64,000 nucleotides of DNA from Streptomyces sp. GSL17-111. Lineage in GTDB: Bacteria > Actinomycetota > Actinomycetes > Streptomycetales > Streptomycetaceae. Under the pieces are notes generated by a model that did no database searches, was not told the origin of the DNA, and saw nothing but the letters and a program-made list of their open reading frames with translations. The DNA is taken from NCBI RefSeq assembly GCF_037911585.1, contig NZ_JBAJNS010000001.1, positions 996,001-1,060,000 of the forward strand. Reading direction: 5' to 3'. Of this stretch, positions 62,920 to 64,000 are shown piece by piece. Position 1 is the stretch's first letter. Each line of letters starts with the position of its first letter. The translations under genes and the position numbers were made by a program.

Positions 62920-63794
62920 GCGCGGCGGAGACGGCGTCGGCACCCGGCGCCGTGGTGGTCGGCGTGGACGGATCGCGGTCGAGCCGGGCGGCGGTGGTCC
63001 TCGCGGCCCGCGAGGCGCGGCTGCGCGGACGGGCCCTGCACGTCGTGCACGCCCTCACGACACCCGTACCCCTCCGGCCACCCGGCCCGCCCGACGCCCC
63101 CGGTGAGGGCGGCCTGTGGGACCGGGCGGAGGCGCTGGTGGCCGAGGCCGTGGAGACGGCCCGCGCGGCGGGGGCGGGCGAGCGGGTCAGCGGTGCCGTG
63201 CTGCCCGGCGAGCCGCTGACGATGCTGGAGGCCGCCTCGCGCTCAGCGGCCATGGTCGTGGTCGGGAGCCGGGGACGGGGGGAGTTCCGGGGCCTGCTCC
63301 TGGGCTCGACGGCGGTGCACCTGGCGGCGCACGGCCACTGCCCGCTCCTGGTGGTGCGCGGCGAGGGCGACGCGTCCGGCCCGGTGCTGCTCGGCGTGGA
63401 CGGATCGCCGACCGGAGCGGCGGCGGTCGCGTTCGCCTTCGAGGAGGCGGCGCTCCGGGGCACCGGCGTGCGGGCCCTGCACGCCGCTACCCCGCTGCCG
63501 CCCGGCGCGCCCACGCCGTCGGATCCGCCGGGCGGGGACGAGGAGCGGCTCCTGGCCGAGAGCCTGGCCGGTCGGCGCGAGCGCCACCCGAACGTCCCCG
63601 TGGAGCGGGCGGTGGTGCGCGGCGGCGTCCGCGAGACGCTCATCGAGGCGAGCGCGGACGCCGGCCTGCTGGTGGTCGGTGCCCGGGGACGCGGGGGTTT
63701 CGCCGGGCTGCTCCTCGGGTCGGTCAGCCAGGCCGTCCTCCACCACGCCCGCTGCCCGGTCGCCGTCGTGCGGCGCCCCGATGTCCGGCGCTGA
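62916..63794 (+). CDS. Universal stress protein, tandem domains, both ATP motifs intact
   Basis: A 292-residue protein beginning at GTG 62916, coupled to the previous gene. Domain 1 has VVVGSRGRGEFRGLLLGSTAVH and domain 2 LVVGARGRGGFAGLLLGSVSQA, both complete. It is the second member of the intact-site subtype, with the minus-strand USP at 56217. Its 3' end overlaps the start of the P-type ATPase gene by 14 bp. Confidence 0.87.
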   Translation: MSAAETASAPGAVVVGVDGSRSSRAAVVLAAREARLRGRALHVVHALTTPVPLRPPGPPDAPGEGGLWDRAEALVAEAVETARAAGAGERVSGAVLPGEPLTMLEAASRSAAMVVVGSRGRGEFRGLLLGSTAVHLAAHGHCPLLVVRGEGDASGPVLLGVDGSPTGAAAVAFAFEEAALRGTGVRALHAATPLPPGAPTPSDPPGGDEERLLAESLAGRRERHPNVPVERAVVRGGVRETLIEASADAGLLVVGARGRGGFAGLLLGSVSQAVLHHARCPVAVVRRPDVRR

Positions 63795-64000
63795 CGCCGA
63801 CGGCGAGGCCGACGGCGCGCTCGGGCGGGCGGCGGTCCGCCCGTCCGACGCGCACCACACCCTGCCGGCCCACGAGGTCGTGCTGCTGCTGGAGAGCGAC
63901 GCCGAGGACGGCCTGAGCCCACCGGAGGCGGCGCGGCGACAGGAGCGGTTAGGCCCCAACGTCCTGCCCCCGGCGGCGGGCGGCGGGCTGCTGACGCGCG
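63781..64000 (+). CDS. Cation-transporting P-type ATPase (N-terminus only)
   Basis: The first 73 residues are present. The segment HTLPAHEVVLLLESDAEDGL followed by SPPEAARRQERLGPNVLP is the cation-ATPase N-terminal domain of the calcium/magnesium/CtpF-type pumps. Codon 57 (63949-63951) is TTA, read in streptomycetes only by the bldA tRNA, so translation may depend on development. It is the last visible gene of the USP operon. M. tuberculosis ctpF is a DosR-regulon P-type ATPase, a parallel to this context. Confidence 0.8.
   Translation, partial: MSGADADGEADGALGRAAVRPSDAHHTLPAHEVVLLLESDAEDGLSPPEAARRQERLGPNVLPPAAGGGLLTR

Overview
The window is very GC-rich (third positions almost all G/C). It carries the actinobacterial hallmarks hrdB, whiH, a class II (B12-dependent) nrdJ with nrdR, a DUF397/DUF5753 regulator set, and many GTG starts preceded by GAGG-type ribosome sites. 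Everything points to a Streptomyces or very close relative. From memory of Streptomyces coelicolor, the order parE, trypsin-like protease, hrdB, whiH, ABC protein, recQ, rnhB, nrdJ, nrdR, lexA, helicase, IucA/IucC genes is the conserved core block around hrdB (SCO5820), whiH (SCO5819) and lexA (SCO5803). Layout. 1-3.9 kb: a truncated CobW GTPase; an iron-box-controlled sucrase/ferredoxin-like protein; a DUF485 plus acetate-type sodium symporter pair. 4-13.7 kb: parE with a candidate SOS box, a small zinc-binding protein, a secreted trypsin-like protease, the principal sigma factor hrdB, the sporulation regulator whiH with a sigma-WhiG-type promoter, a fused ABC protein and an NrtR-like Nudix regulator. 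13.9-23.6 kb: a spermidine-synthase-like membrane protein, DUF4192 protein, RecQ helicase with a phosphoribosyltransferase tail, two hypotheticals, rnhB, a histidine phosphatase, a DUF4937 protein and arylamine N-acetyltransferase. 23.7-30.8 kb: deoxynucleotide supply and DNA damage (nrdR-nrdJ with paired NrdR boxes, lexA with an SOS box, a DinG-like helicase). 30.9-35.5 kb: a three-gene NIS siderophore operon (two IucA/IucC synthetases flanking an acyltransferase). 35.7-39.4 kb: two tandem paralogous lipoprotein serine proteases, panD and a small membrane protein. 39.7-44.7 kb: the pstSCAB phosphate transporter behind PHO boxes, followed by an OmpR-type regulator whose phosphorylation site is lost. 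44.8-51.5 kb: a WhiJ-like regulator triad, a CBM2-GH6 cellulase behind a CebR box, a two-component system and a peptidoglycan-binding membrane protein. 51.7-64 kb: a stress/hypoxia island (short-chain dehydrogenase, five tandem-domain universal stress proteins, pyruvate phosphate dikinase, an HTH-flavin-binding fusion, a DevS/DevR-like two-component pair, and the start of a P-type cation ATPase with a TTA codon). Its content strongly recalls the M. tuberculosis DosR regulon and the S. coelicolor OsdK/OsdR region. No rRNA, tRNA, CRISPR array, insertion sequence or prophage was seen.
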